64,000 nt of DNA from Clostridium akagii DSM 12554 (GTDB taxonomy: Bacteria > Bacillota > Clostridia > Clostridiales > Clostridiaceae): positions 186,001-250,000 of the forward strand of contig NZ_JMLK01000008.1 of assembly GCF_000686725.1 (NCBI RefSeq), read 5' to 3'. Numbering within the stretch: position 1 is the stretch's first letter; every line of letters starts with the position of its first letter. Both the position numbers and the translations under genes were made by a program. Shown here piece by piece: positions 35,679 through 44,553 of this stretch. The notes below the pieces were generated by a model that worked only from the letters and a program-made list of their open reading frames with translations, ran no database searches and was not told the origin of the DNA.

Positions 35679-37019
35679 TTATGAGTTTCTTTGTCTAAGC
35701 TCTGCTGCTATTTCAGTGTATCTCTTATCTGTTAAGTTGTACAATGTTGCAACTACTATTATTGCAATTATTAGTGCAAAAGCCGGATATAAAAGTAGCA
35801 ATCCTTTTATTCCCACTAAAGCTCCTGCTGTTTGTGCTACCTTTGGAATATATCCTGTTAATGATAAACCAATTCCAGCAGCAAAACCAGCTATTGATTG
35901 AGCTATTTTTCTTGAAAAATTAAATACTGAGTATGTAATAGCTCCTCTTTTTTCTCCTGTTTTCCATTCTCCAAAATCAATAGCATCGGAAACCAATGCC
36001 CAAGTCATTCCATTTGGAATACTTAATCCGAAGTATGCTATACTTTGTAATATAATAAATGATGCTAAATGTAAAGGAATTATAAAGTTTAATAAGTCAG
36101 CACAAATACTTATTGCAAACCCAATTATAACTGTATTTTTCTTTCCAAATTTTCTTGATAATATAGGCATAGCAACAACACCTAAAAGTGAACATCCTAT
36201 ACTTATAAAACTTACATAAGGCATTAATACCATATTGCCAAGATTATATTGACAGAAATATATTAACATTGCAGATCTAAGATTAAACGCTGAAATTGAG
36301 AATATTGTCATTAAAATCAGAACCAATAACGGTCTGTTTGTACCTACCAATTTTCCTATACCTTTTATAGATAGCTTTTCTGCCTTAGTTCCAACTACTG
36401 GTATCATCTCTCTACAATTTCTAAAGACTACATAAAATGCACCAACACCAAGTAATGCCATAACTGCGATAGCAACTGGGTAACCTACTCCTGGATTGCT
36501 AAATCTTGAAACCATAGGTATAACGAATACTCCTGATAATAACAACGCCATAGTACTCCCTAATTGTCTAAATGCTGCAAGATCCGTTCTTTCTACTGGA
36601 TCTTGGCTCATAGTAGAAGCTAGTGTACCATAAGGAATATTTGTGAATGAATATGCAACACCCCAAACCATGTATGATCCGTATGCATAGAATATTTTAC
36701 CTCTAATTGAAAGATCAGGTGCTAAAAATACAAATACTGATATAATAGCAAGGACTATACATGATATCATCATAACCGGCCTATACTTACCCGATTTTGG
36801 ATTGAATTTTCTTGAATCAATGAAAGTTCCAACTAAAGGATCAACTACAGCATCAAATAACTTTGTAAATAAGAAGACACCGCCTGCAACTGCCGCTGGA
36901 ATTCCCGCAACATCTGTAAAGAATTTAAGTAAATACAGTTGACCCATATCAAACATAAATCCATTTCCTAAATCTCCAAAACCATAGCTAAACTTTTGCT
37001 TAAAAGTTAACTTTTCCAT
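35679..37019 (-). CDS. GPH-family sugar/glycoside:cation symporter
   Basis: A 446-residue importer with 12 predicted helices, of the glycoside-pentoside-hexuronide family. Typical stretches are KFSYGFGDLGNGFMFDMG at the N-terminus, DAVVDPLVGTFIDSR (the MFS motif-A equivalent) and MTWALVSDAIDFGEWKTGEKRGAITYSVFNFSRK in the second half. ATG 37019 follows GAGGGGG by 10 nt. Its place before uxaB and the shared GTTAACGTGTGC site suggest uptake of galacturonate or an oligogalacturonide, which is inference; the family also moves melibiose, xylosides and glucuronides. Confidence 0.87.
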   Translation of the reverse strand: MEKLTFKQKFSYGFGDLGNGFMFDMGQLYLLKFFTDVAGIPAAVAGGVFLFTKLFDAVVDPLVGTFIDSRKFNPKSGKYRPVMMISCIVLAIISVFVFLAPDLSIRGKIFYAYGSYMVWGVAYSFTNIPYGTLASTMSQDPVERTDLAAFRQLGSTMALLLSGVFVIPMVSRFSNPGVGYPVAIAVMALLGVGAFYVVFRNCREMIPVVGTKAEKLSIKGIGKLVGTNRPLLVLILMTIFSISAFNLRSAMLIYFCQYNLGNMVLMPYVSFISIGCSLLGVVAMPILSRKFGKKNTVIIGFAISICADLLNFIIPLHLASFIILQSIAYFGLSIPNGMTWALVSDAIDFGEWKTGEKRGAITYSVFNFSRKIAQSIAGFAAGIGLSLTGYIPKVAQTAGALVGIKGLLLLYPAFALIIAIIVVATLYNLTDKRYTEIAAELRQRNS

Positions 37020-37146
37020 TTTTTTAAATCCCCCTCTGTTAATTAAAATACTAATATATAATATCATTTGCATTTTAGTATCTATTTAATTCATTAAAAT
37101 TATTATTTAATAAATTAAATATTAACTAGTTTATTATAATACATTT

Positions 37147-37160
37147 GCGCACACGTTAAC
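37147..37160. promoter_or_regulatory. Operator-like site before the GPH gene
   Basis: GCGCACACGTTAAC on the plus strand; its complement GTTAACGTGTGC is identical to part of the uxaB-side repeat. A weaker cousin, GTTGACGTGAAC, is at 37515-37526. Confidence 0.55.
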
Positions 37161-37648
37161 AACTTTTATCGAAAATATCTGATATAGTTTTTAGAAAATT
37201 TGTTATTATAATGTCAGTATTACTATAAACTATTGTCCTTCTATATCCTGATTCAAAATTATTTTCAATAAATTAAACTCATTTTTTATTTAATTTTACT
37301 CATGGCTTCTAAATTCGCTATTAGTTACAAATTTTAGAATAACGTTTACAATAAAACCAATACTATTATTCTATTTTAGATAATATTACAAACCATACTT
37401 ACCTTTAAACTCTCTTACCTATATAATCCTCATTTTCTGTAATCTAAAAATACCTGCTTATCATTCACCACTAAACGTTTTTCTCCCTTAACCTCCCCTG
37501 TGATATAGGCTTTATGTTGACGTGAACAATTTACTGTGTTTTTATTATAACCTTACTAAAAAAAAAAATCAATAGGCAATTGTAATCGTTACAATAATTT
37601 TTTTACATGATGAGATCTATGTGATCTAAAAAAACAATAAAATAATAG

Positions 37649-37699
37649 TTGGCTCAGTCCATCATTTTGTTCATAATATATATATATTGGCTCAGTCCA
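37649..37699. promoter_or_regulatory. Direct repeats before the MarR-GNAT gene
   Basis: TTGGCTCAGTCCA occurs exactly at 37649-37661 and 37687-37699, 38 bp apart. The first TTGGCT stands 17 nt before CATAAT (37672-37677), so it may double as a -35 element. Probably an autoregulatory site. Confidence 0.6.
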
Positions 37700-37731
37700 G
37701 AATTATGGCAATATAAGGAGTGTTATTAAAT

Positions 37732-38646
37732 ATGGATAATGAATTACATGCTGTCACACAAATTAGAAATTTTAATCGTTTTTATACTAGTGTTTTAGGC
37801 CTACTTGACCAAGATATTTTAAAAAGTGGTTATTCTCTAACAGAGGCAAGAGTTTTATTAGAGATTAGTAGGTGCGACCATTGCATGGCAAACACCTTGT
37901 CCAATACATTAAAAATTGACCGTAGCTATATGAGCAGAATAATAAAACGACTTGAGAAAGATAGCCTCATAGCTAAGGTTCAATCTCAGCAAGATAATCG
38001 TAGCAACTTTATAGTACTCACCGAAAAAGGCAATAAAGCCATAAACATACTTGGCAAAAAATCTGATAAACAAATCCAAAGTCTTATTAAACATTTAAAT
38101 TCAAAAGAAATTTCAAAGGTTTTAGATGCAATGCAAATAATAAAAAGTAGCATCTCACAAGAAATTAATCCAATTACCATTCGAGATTTTATTGAGGATG
38201 ATATTGATTATGTTATTTGTAGTCACAAACTTTTATATGAAAAAGAATATGGCTTGTCATCAGTTTTTGGTGACTACGTAGATAAAGGCGTCCATGATTT
38301 CGTACAACATTTTAATAGCAAAAAAGAGTGTATGCTGATATGTGAAATGGATGGACGTGCTGTTGGAAGCATAGCTATTGCTATGGCTAATAATGAAACC
38401 GCTCAACTAAGATATTTTCTTCTTGAGCCTGACACTCGTGGTATGGGTCTTGGTCGCCGTCTTGTTGACATGGCATTAGATTTTTGCATGGAAAAAGGTT
38501 ATAATCATGTTTTCCTTGAAACAATTTCATTGCTTCAAGTAGCAAGACATATTTATAGTTCCAAAGGCTTTTCAATAACAAACTCCCATGAAAATACAGC
38601 TTGGGGAAAAAATATATTGGAAGAACGTTGGGATTTAGATTTATAG
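37732..38646 (+). CDS. MarR-type regulator fused to GNAT acetyltransferase
   Basis: Two domains in 304 residues. Residues 1-145 are a MarR winged helix (TEARVLLEISRCDHCMANTL, IDRSYMSRIIKRLEKDSLI, QQDNRSNFIVLTEKG). Residues 150-304 are a GNAT acetyltransferase with the acetyl-CoA loop in LEPDTRGMGLGRRLVDMALDFC and the C-terminal NHVFLETISLLQVARHIYSSKGF. Such fusions are common in firmicutes; the acceptor substrate and effector are unknown. ATG 37732 (11 nt after AAGGAG) was chosen over GTG 37720, which lies in the ribosome site. Two 13-bp direct repeats lie upstream. Confidence 0.87.
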   Translation: MDNELHAVTQIRNFNRFYTSVLGLLDQDILKSGYSLTEARVLLEISRCDHCMANTLSNTLKIDRSYMSRIIKRLEKDSLIAKVQSQQDNRSNFIVLTEKGNKAINILGKKSDKQIQSLIKHLNSKEISKVLDAMQIIKSSISQEINPITIRDFIEDDIDYVICSHKLLYEKEYGLSSVFGDYVDKGVHDFVQHFNSKKECMLICEMDGRAVGSIAIAMANNETAQLRYFLLEPDTRGMGLGRRLVDMALDFCMEKGYNHVFLETISLLQVARHIYSSKGFSITNSHENTAWGKNILEERWDLDL

Positions 38647-38758
38647 TTAACCATGGTATTGCTTAATCTACAAAAGGTGATTAATTGCTTTAATTTTTTA
38701 ACATGTATACAATGTATTATATAGATAAAATAAAATAATGATTAGAGGTAATTTTAAT

Positions 38759-39766
38759 ATGAAAGTTGCAATGCTATCACCAATTGCTTGGCGAACTCCA
38801 CCAAGACACTACGGTCCATGGGAACGTGTAGTGTCTCTTATTACTGAGGGACTTGTTAAAGAAGGTATAGATGTCACCCTATTTGCAACCAGTGATTCAT
38901 TAACCTCAGGAAAGCTGAGAGGTGTATGTAAATCACCCTATGAAGAAGATAAAAGCATAGATGCTAAAGCCTTTGAATGTCTCCATATATCAGAATTAAT
39001 GGAGCATGCAAATGAATTTGATATTATACATAATAACTATGATTTTTTACCTTTGTCCTATAGCGGATTGATAAAGACTCCTATGATAACAACAATTCAT
39101 GGCTTTTCCTCACCAAAAATTATTCCTGTTTATAAAAAATATAATGAAACCACGGACTATGTTTCTATAAGCAATGCTGATAGATGTACCGATTTGGATT
39201 ATATACGAACCGTTTACCACGGCATAGACATTGAGAATTTTACTGTGAATAGTGAACAAGGAGATTACCTTGTGTATTTTGGTAGGATATGTCCAGACAA
39301 AGGTACAAGTGAAGCTATACAAGTAGCTAAAAAAGCTAAAATGAAGTTAATTATTGCGGGAATTATTCAAGATAAGATGTATTATGAAGAATACGTTAAA
39401 CCTTTTCTTAATGATGATATTACTTATATCGGCTGTGCTAACCCCGAAGAAAGAGATTCTATTTTAAGAAATGCATACGCTTTGCTACATCCTATTAATT
39501 TTAGTGAACCTTTTGGATTAAGTGTTGTTGAATCTATGGCATGTGGCACTCCTGTAATTGCATTTAAAAGAGGTTCTATGTCAGAAATTATTGAAGATGG
39601 CAAAAATGGCTTTATTGTATCAAATATTGAAGAAATGGCTGAAAAATTAAAAGATATAAAAAGCATTTCAAGACAAGCATGCCGTGATACCGTTGTAAAA
39701 AGATTTTCGCAAAAGCGAATGGTAAAAGATTATATAGAAGTTTATAATGAAATATTAAACAGATAA
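38759..39766 (+). CDS. Glycosyltransferase family 4 protein
   Basis: A 335-residue GT-B fold transferase. The N-terminal half has MKVAMLSPIAWRTPPRHYGPWERVV, the acceptor-side loop usual for GT4 enzymes with Rossmann folds. The C-terminal half has LVYFGRICPDKGTSEAIQVAKK, and the donor-binding FSEPFGLSVVESMACGTPVIAF with the EX7E motif (E-P-F-G-L-S-V-V-E). Donor and acceptor are unknown. The ATG is preceded by AGAGG. It stands 112 bp after the MarR-GNAT gene and before a bidirectional terminator. Confidence 0.87.
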   Translation: MKVAMLSPIAWRTPPRHYGPWERVVSLITEGLVKEGIDVTLFATSDSLTSGKLRGVCKSPYEEDKSIDAKAFECLHISELMEHANEFDIIHNNYDFLPLSYSGLIKTPMITTIHGFSSPKIIPVYKKYNETTDYVSISNADRCTDLDYIRTVYHGIDIENFTVNSEQGDYLVYFGRICPDKGTSEAIQVAKKAKMKLIIAGIIQDKMYYEEYVKPFLNDDITYIGCANPEERDSILRNAYALLHPINFSEPFGLSVVESMACGTPVIAFKRGSMSEIIEDGKNGFIVSNIEEMAEKLKDIKSISRQACRDTVVKRFSQKRMVKDYIEVYNEILNR

Positions 39767-39773
39767 TTATTAT

Positions 39774-39835
39774 AACAACTGATTGAAATGAAACAATATA
39801 AAAGTTCTATTTGTGTTCCATTTCAATCAGTTGTT
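39774..39835. terminator. Bidirectional terminator
   Basis: AACAACTGATTGAAATG (39774-39790) and CATTTCAATCAGTTGTT (39819-39835) form a perfect 17-bp stem with a 28-nt loop, between converging genes. Confidence 0.82.
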
Positions 39836-39841
39836 TACTTA

Positions 39842-40459
39842 TCAATATTTTACTAGTCCGTTTATAAGTATTTCGAAATGATGATCTATAAGTCTTGATT
39901 TTTGTTCTTCTGGAATATCTTTCTCTATTATTAATCTGCTTATAAGTCCATGGGTAGACGTCCATATGATTTGTGCCGTAAGTTCTACATCCATTTCTCT
40001 AAACTTACCTTTTTCTATACATAGAGATATCAATTCACATAATTTTTCCATGCTCTTTCTCTTCTTCGCTATACCTTTTTCTAGTATATTGACTTTATCT
40101 TGTACTTCATTAATATCATTCATTAATATAGCTCTAAACTGCCCTGGGTTATCTAAGAAAAAATCAATGTATGCTCTAAGTACCAGTATTAGTGTTTTAT
40201 CAGTATTTTCTTTATCTACTGGTACTGTTCCTATTTTTTTTAATATATTTTTGTAGCCAATATCTACAATGCATTTTATTATTTCTGCTTTGTCTTTAAA
40301 GTAATGATATATAATTCCTGGCGAATACTCTATTTTTTCTGCAATCTTTCGTATAGATAAATTTTCATAACCTTCACTAATTAATATCTCATTTGCAGCA
40401 TCTATTATCTTTTTCTTTATATTTTCTATTTCTGTCTGTCTTCTTTCAGTTATTCCCAT
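39842..40459 (-). CDS. TetR-family regulator
   Basis: The 205-residue protein has a TetR HTH in residues 15-62 (KKKIIDAANEILISEGYENL, IRKIAEKIEYSPGIIYHYFKDK) and a ligand-binding C-terminal part resembling the TetR_C_33/WHG type (IDFFLDNPGQFRAILMNDI). The start overlaps the end of the flavodoxin gene by 14 nt and uses AGGAGG 3 nt upstream, so the two are translated together. The candidate operator at 41001-41015 precedes the pair, consistent with autoregulation. Confidence 0.87.
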   Translation of the reverse strand: MGITERRQTEIENIKKKIIDAANEILISEGYENLSIRKIAEKIEYSPGIIYHYFKDKAEIIKCIVDIGYKNILKKIGTVPVDKENTDKTLILVLRAYIDFFLDNPGQFRAILMNDINEVQDKVNILEKGIAKKRKSMEKLCELISLCIEKGKFREMDVELTAQIIWTSTHGLISRLIIEKDIPEEQKSRLIDHHFEILINGLVKY

Positions 40460-40949
40460 TTTCCTCCTCAGAACTTTCTGAATTCATTTTCTCCGCAAAT
40501 TCATCAATATCTTTTTCTTTATAGTTTGACATATCTTCATTTGTCTTAGAAACAAGTTTTATGATTAATCGCTCAAAAAAATTCATGTTTTTAAATACAA
40601 AAGCTCCTCCAAAAATGCCAATTGTAGCATTACTTATAAGTGTTTCTGGAAAATATTGATTTAGTTCTGAAGTGATTTTTTCTGAATCACTCATACCACA
40701 TACAAATAATCCTATCTTTTCCCTAGTTAGCGCCTCCGAATTATTTAAGCAAAACTGTTTTACTTCCTTTATCATTTGTCCCATATAAATAGGACCTCCA
40801 ATAATTACATTATCATAATCTGAGACTACTATGTCCTTATCTTCTTTTAAGTTGAAAATATCAACATTTCCATGAAGTTTTTCTGATAGTCTCACAACAC
40901 AGTTTTTAGTGAACTCGTGTTTGGTAGCATAAACAATTAGTGTTTTCAT
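40446..40949 (-). CDS. Flavodoxin-domain protein (HemG-like)
   Basis: A 167-residue FMN protein. The N-terminal phosphate loop is KTLIVYATKHEFTKNCV, the second flavin loop DNVIIGGPIYMGQMIKEVKQFC, and the third GLFVCGMSDSEKI. The order and the C-terminal FFERLIIKLV resemble flavodoxin-domain proteins related to HemG protoporphyrinogen oxidase, though a heme role is not implied in this context. It forms an operon with the overlapping TetR gene, and a TetR-like operator is found 52 bp upstream of its start. Confidence 0.82.
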   Translation of the reverse strand: MKTLIVYATKHEFTKNCVVRLSEKLHGNVDIFNLKEDKDIVVSDYDNVIIGGPIYMGQMIKEVKQFCLNNSEALTREKIGLFVCGMSDSEKITSELNQYFPETLISNATIGIFGGAFVFKNMNFFERLIIKLVSKTNEDMSNYKEKDIDEFAEKMNSESSEEENGNN

Positions 40950-41000
40950 AGATATAAATCCCCCTTAATATTTTATATTTATTAAACATTTAAATTTTAT

Positions 41001-41015
41001 TGAACACTGTTTACA
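41001..41015. promoter_or_regulatory. Candidate TetR operator
   Basis: TGAACACTGTTTACA is an inverted repeat with five of seven pairs matching around a central T. It lies upstream of the flavodoxin-tetR pair; GAACACTGTTC-type sites are common for TetR proteins. Confidence 0.45.
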
Positions 41016-41020
41016 AAAAT

Positions 41021-41067
41021 TATACCAGTAATTTATATCTATGTCTATAGAGTAAATTACTGGTATA
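41021..41067 (-). terminator. Terminator of the merR-CMD operon
   Basis: TATACCAGTAATTTA (41021-41035) pairs perfectly with TAAATTACTGGTATA (41053-41067); on the minus strand the stem is followed by AATTTTTG. Confidence 0.75.
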
Positions 41068-41089
41068 CATTGCTACAAATTTTATATGG

Positions 41090-41884
41090 TCATTTTCTCT
41101 CTTCTAAAACTTCTTTTAATATATTTGTTCCATTTATTGCTGAGGGAAAACCAGAATAAACAGTCATTAAGAGCATAATTTCTTTTACCTCTTCAGCTGT
41201 AATACCTATATTCATACCTGCATTAATATGAAATTTTAATTGTGCCACCGCATTACCTAATGCTGTTAAAGCTGCAATAGTAGCAATTTCTCTATACTTT
41301 TTATTTATATTATTCCTTGCTGTAATATCTGCTTGGCCACATACTATAAATTTCACTAAATCTGGTGAGAAATCATTATAGGCTTTTTCAAGGCGATCTA
41401 GCTGCTTACTGTCTAATTCACAAAGTTGTTCTACACCAACTTCATATCTGTCCATAGGTGAAATTTTGTTAGTTGGTTCATATCCTATCACATCTTTTAT
41501 TCCTTGTTTTTCACGGTTATTTAATACATCCTTTAATGCATTCATAGCATTTATGCATGTAGGGAAACCAGAATATGAAGACATTTGAAGTATTATTTCC
41601 TTCACTTCATTAATTGTACACCCCACATTCAATGCTCCATTGAGGTGAACTTTCAATTGAGGTTCTGCATTTCCAATGGCTGTTAATGATGCTACCACTG
41701 CAATTTCTTTAGATTTCAGGTCTAATCCATCTCTTGAATATATATCTCCAAAACAATATTCAACCATGTATCTCACTAAATCTGGTGATATATCATTTAA
41801 ACTGTTTTTCACATCTTCACCTGCTTTTCCATCAACTTCGCTAAGTTTCTTATATCCTCGTTCTAATCTACTTTCTTCTTCCAT
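41090..41884 (-). CDS. Tandem carboxymuconolactone-decarboxylase-fold protein
   Basis: Two CMD/AhpD-like helical domains in 264 residues. Each contains the same pattern: SPDLV(R/K)(Y/F)(M/I)V, KEIAVVASLTAIGNAEPQLKVH or REIATIAALTALGNAVAQLKFH, then NVGCTINEVKEIILQM or NIGITAEEVKEIMLLM and SGFP(T/S). The AhpD CX2C redox pair is absent, so peroxide-reductase activity is unlikely; many CMD proteins are uncharacterised. ATG 41884 follows GGAGG and overlaps the merR end by 17 nt. In Bacillus subtilis a CMD gene (yraC) is likewise next to a MerR gene (adhR), and the operator here matches that system. Confidence 0.82.
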   Translation of the reverse strand: MEEESRLERGYKKLSEVDGKAGEDVKNSLNDISPDLVRYMVEYCFGDIYSRDGLDLKSKEIAVVASLTAIGNAEPQLKVHLNGALNVGCTINEVKEIILQMSSYSGFPTCINAMNALKDVLNNREKQGIKDVIGYEPTNKISPMDRYEVGVEQLCELDSKQLDRLEKAYNDFSPDLVKFIVCGQADITARNNINKKYREIATIAALTALGNAVAQLKFHINAGMNIGITAEEVKEIMLLMTVYSGFPSAINGTNILKEVLEERK

Positions 41885-42251
41885 TAAATTTTTCCTCCAT
41901 CTCATTATAAATTTCAACTTTTCTAGTAACATATTCCCTTGCCTCTTGCAACATCTCAATTTCACATTCTATTGAACTTAAGTGATCTTTCATAATGTTT
42001 TTTCTTTCTGTAATGGTTTCATCTCCTAAATGTCTTAGCCTTGCATATTCTTTCATTTTATTTATATTCATTCCTGTTGTCCTAAGTCTGTTAATTACCT
42101 CAAGCCATCTTAGATCCTGTTCGCTATAAATTCTTTTTCCTGATGAATTTCTTTTTACATCTCTAATTAAACCAATACTTTCGTAATACCTAAGTGTATG
42201 AGGTTTTAATTTGGTAATCTTTGATACCTCACTTATTCCTAACTCCAACAT
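41868..42251 (-). CDS. MerR-family regulator (AdhR-like)
   Basis: A 127-residue MerR regulator: HTH and wing in residues 1-70 (GISEVSKITKLKPHTLRYYESIGLI, then RIYSEQDLRWLEVINRLRTTGM) and a C-terminal coiled coil (about 80-122). The ATG follows GGGGAGGAG by 7 nt. Its own promoter has the 19-bp spacer of MerR-activated genes with a perfect palindrome. It resembles the aldehyde-responsive AdhR/NmlR group by operator and neighbours, but the cysteine usually found in the INRLRTTGM region of that group is not there; the only Cys is in SSIECEI, in the coiled coil. Confidence 0.87.
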   Translation of the reverse strand: MLELGISEVSKITKLKPHTLRYYESIGLIRDVKRNSSGKRIYSEQDLRWLEVINRLRTTGMNINKMKEYARLRHLGDETITERKNIMKDHLSSIECEIEMLQEAREYVTRKVEIYNEMEEKFNGRRK

Positions 42252-42271
42252 AAAACTCCTCCCCTAATAAA

Positions 42272-42302
42272 ATCATATCACTTAAAGTGCACTTTAAGTC
42301 AA
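42272..42302 (-). promoter_or_regulatory. MerR-type promoter with 19-bp spacer and palindrome
   Basis: On the minus strand TTGACT (42302-42297) and TATGAT (42277-42272) are 19 nt apart. The region contains the perfect 20-bp palindrome ACTTAAAGTGCACTTTAAGT (42280-42299), which fits CTTAAAG-N4-CTTTAAG, the consensus described for AdhR of Bacillus. Confidence 0.85.
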
Positions 42303-42350
42303 TAACAATATTGTAAATAATATGCTAAATAACAATTAGTGTCAAAACAA

Positions 42351-42397
42351 AATAAGGATATGAACTAGCAAATTCTCGCTAAGTTCATATCCTTATT
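42351..42397. terminator. Terminator of the chemoreceptor gene
   Basis: AATAAGGATATGAACT (42351-42366) and AGTTCATATCCTTATT (42382-42397) form a perfect 16-bp stem; a T-rich tail follows on the minus strand. Confidence 0.88.
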
Positions 42398-42400
42398 TCC

Positions 42401-42430
42401 TTATTTCATTATTTCATTATTTCATTATTT
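42401..42430. repeat. Short tandem repeat (ATTATTTC)n
   Basis: The 8-bp unit ATTATTTC is repeated about three and a half times between the chemoreceptor stop codon and its terminator. It may vary in copy number, with no coding effect. Confidence 0.7.
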
Positions 42431-42433
42431 ATA

Positions 42434-44149
42434 TTATAAAGTAAATTTCTTAACTTGAGTAACCATCTCAGTTGTTTTTTTATTTAACAATTCGGCTGAC
42501 TTTCCAACTTCGTTAGATGAGCCTATTATCTCTTGGGTAGTTGCGGAAATCTCTTCTGAAGAAGCAGAATTTTCTTCTGAAACAGCAGCTATGCTCTCAG
42601 CCACAGAAATAATACTTTCTTTATTTTTATTTATATCTAAAATCGAGTTATTAATTCCATTGATTTTAGGCACAATGTCTTCAATAGATGAAATTATATC
42701 TTTAAAAGAGCTTATTGAGGTATCTATAATTAGAACTTGCTTTGAAAGCTCATTGTTAGCACCATCTGCTGTTGTTGTAACCGTATCCGTTTCATTTTGT
42801 ATAGATATCAATAGTTTATTTATATCATTAGAAGAACTCTGAGACTGCTGTGCTAATTTTCCGATTTCTTCAGCTACTACGGCAAATCCCCTTCCAGATT
42901 CCCCTGCTCTTGCAGCTTCAATTGCTGCATTCAAAGCTAAAAGATTTGTCTGCTCAGCAATAGCATTTAAAAGGTCAGTAATTTCAGTTATTTCTTTTAC
43001 ACTATTAGTTAAATTAGATATTTTTTTACTCACATCACTAAATGATGACGATATATCCTTTGTTGAATTTATAAGTTGTACCAATTCATTATTGCAACTT
43101 TTAACTTTATGATTTATATCATTTGTATTTTCATTTACGCCCTTAACTGTTATTGCTACTGCATCTAACTCCAAGCTAAAATCACTTAAATTACTATTCA
43201 TTGTTACAAGCTGCGAAGCTTGATCCGAGGATCCCTCAGCAACACCATCAATAGCACTTGATATATCCTTTGTTGAAATATACATTTGTTCCGATAAAGT
43301 GGAAAGTGAATTTGCTTCGTTTGACATAACTGTTGACTCTTCTTCAATAGTTTTAAGTATGTAAGCTATGGATGTGATAGTTTTTTTCAAAGCTGTGTTC
43401 ATAACCCCAAACTCATTTTTGTATTCAGTATGGATTTCGATTGTGAAATCCCCTTCTGATATAGTTTTTAATTTACCTGTAAACTCCTCTATTAAATCTT
43501 TAATTGCAAATATTATAGTAAATGATATCATAGTTAAAATTAAAAGAGATAATCCAAACACAATAGCGAAGGTTACCATACTTTTATGATACAAACTTTT
43601 TGATTCTTCACTCATAGAATTAGCAACATTTTTCTGATTGTCCACAAGCCCAATAATATCTTTAGCTAGCTGGTTTCCATAAACACCCATATCCACATTA
43701 GTTATTTGCTTATCTGGAACTAAATTTTGTTTCCTTTGCTCTATTATATTAGGTATATATGAATAATAGTGCTCATAAGCAGTTTTAGCAATTTTTACTG
43801 ACGCTGCTTCTTTTGGATTGTTTTGTGCTACGATAACCTGTCTAGCAATAATTGTATTTATTTTACTGTTTAAATCTAACATTGTTTTTTCATTGGCCTC
43901 ATCAAATGGTCTATCGATTATTTTAGTTAAAGTATTCCTCAAAACACCCATATTTCCATTTATATCTTCCCAATCTTTTAGTGTAGGTATTATATCACTA
44001 TTTATGCTACTGGTGATATTATACATCCTATTAGTATTTACATATCCCACACCAGCAATTATAATAGTGGACATTAGTGATATTATCCATATTAAAACTA
44101 TATTCTTAGTAATTTTAACATTTTTAAGCCTTTTCAAATTTATTTTCAA
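42434..44149 (-). CDS. Methyl-accepting chemotaxis protein
   Basis: A 571-residue transmembrane chemoreceptor. Span 1 ([20 protein letters not shown]) is at the N-terminus, followed by a four-helix-bundle sensor of about 150 residues, span 2 ([20 protein letters not shown]), a HAMP linker, and the signalling domain. The conserved hairpin tip reads [20 protein letters not shown] and is followed by [18 protein letters not shown]. The ligand is unknown. TTG 44149 follows GGGGGAG by 8 nt; the frame extends further upstream without a ribosome site. A sigma-28-like promoter lies about 200 bp upstream. Confidence 0.9.
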   Translation of the reverse strand: MKINLKRLKNVKITKNIVLIWIISLMSTIIIAGVGYVNTNRMYNITSSINSDIIPTLKDWEDINGNMGVLRNTLTKIIDRPFDEANEKTMLDLNSKINTIIARQVIVAQNNPKEAASVKIAKTAYEHYYSYIPNIIEQRKQNLVPDKQITNVDMGVYGNQLAKDIIGLVDNQKNVANSMSEESKSLYHKSMVTFAIVFGLSLLILTMISFTIIFAIKDLIEEFTGKLKTISEGDFTIEIHTEYKNEFGVMNTALKKTITSIAYILKTIEEESTVMSNEANSLSTLSEQMYISTKDISSAIDGVAEGSSDQASQLVTMNSNLSDFSLELDAVAITVKGVNENTNDINHKVKSCNNELVQLINSTKDISSSFSDVSKKISNLTNSVKEITEITDLLNAIAEQTNLLALNAAIEAARAGESGRGFAVVAEEIGKLAQQSQSSSNDINKLLISIQNETDTVTTTADGANNELSKQVLIIDTSISSFKDIISSIEDIVPKINGINNSILDINKNKESIISVAESIAAVSEENSASSEEISATTQEIIGSSNEVGKSAELLNKKTTEMVTQVKKFTL

Positions 44150-44350
44150 ATTAAATCTCCCCCTGTAATAAATATATTTTACACTCAAAATTTTTTTAGT
44201 ATACTTTCTACACTTCTTATAACGTTATCATAAAATAGCTAGATGCATTATCTATTAACTCCATAATCAATAGTCATAATTTTTCGCATTAATTGTTAAC
44301 GTTAATCTGAATTTGAATGTCAATCAAGTTATCATAATACTCACTACTAC

Positions 44351-44377
44351 TAATCGACATAATTAAATAATACTTTA
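44351..44377 (-). promoter_or_regulatory. Candidate sigma-28 (motility) promoter of the MCP gene
   Basis: On the minus strand TAAA (44377-44374), 15 nt, then GTCGATTA (44358-44351) matches TAAA-N15-GCCGATAA at 10 of 12 positions, fitting flagellar-regulon control. Confidence 0.5.
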
Positions 44378-44439
44378 GTATAATTATAGCTATGTACTGT
44401 AACACAAAGAATTGAAGCCGAGTAAAAATTTAAAAACAA

Positions 44440-44495
44440 TAAAAATGGGACATAAGCAGATTAATTATAAAAAATCTACTTGCGTCCCATTCATT
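44440..44495 (-). terminator. Terminator of rsgA
   Basis: Outer arms AATGGGAC and GTCCCATT and inner arms AAG-AGATT and AATCT-CTT form an imperfect 18-19 bp stem; T-rich sequence follows on the minus strand. Confidence 0.75.
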
Positions 44496-44553
44496 GTGTT
44501 AACTGTATTCTATTTTATCTTTTATCCCAGCACTTAGCCCCTATTATTATTTC

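Larger units (their letters stand above)
37020..37731. other. Long divergent intergenic region
   Basis: About 710 bp of AT-rich sequence between the GPH transporter and the MarR-GNAT gene. It holds the hexuronate-type operator at 37147, its weak copy at 37515, and the 13-bp direct repeats at 37649-37699. I see no gene or hairpin in the middle part (about 37180-37500). Confidence 0.6.
44150..44553. other. Intergenic region between rsgA and the MCP gene
   Basis: This 404-bp gap contains the MCP promoter region (including the sigma-28 candidate and a TTAACGTTAA palindrome at 44296-44305) and, at its right end, the rsgA terminator. No gene seen. Confidence 0.6.

Noticed and set aside
42401-42430. 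Phase-variation repeat
   Set aside because: The 8-bp repeat lies after the chemoreceptor stop codon, so a change of copy number would not alter a reading frame or a promoter.
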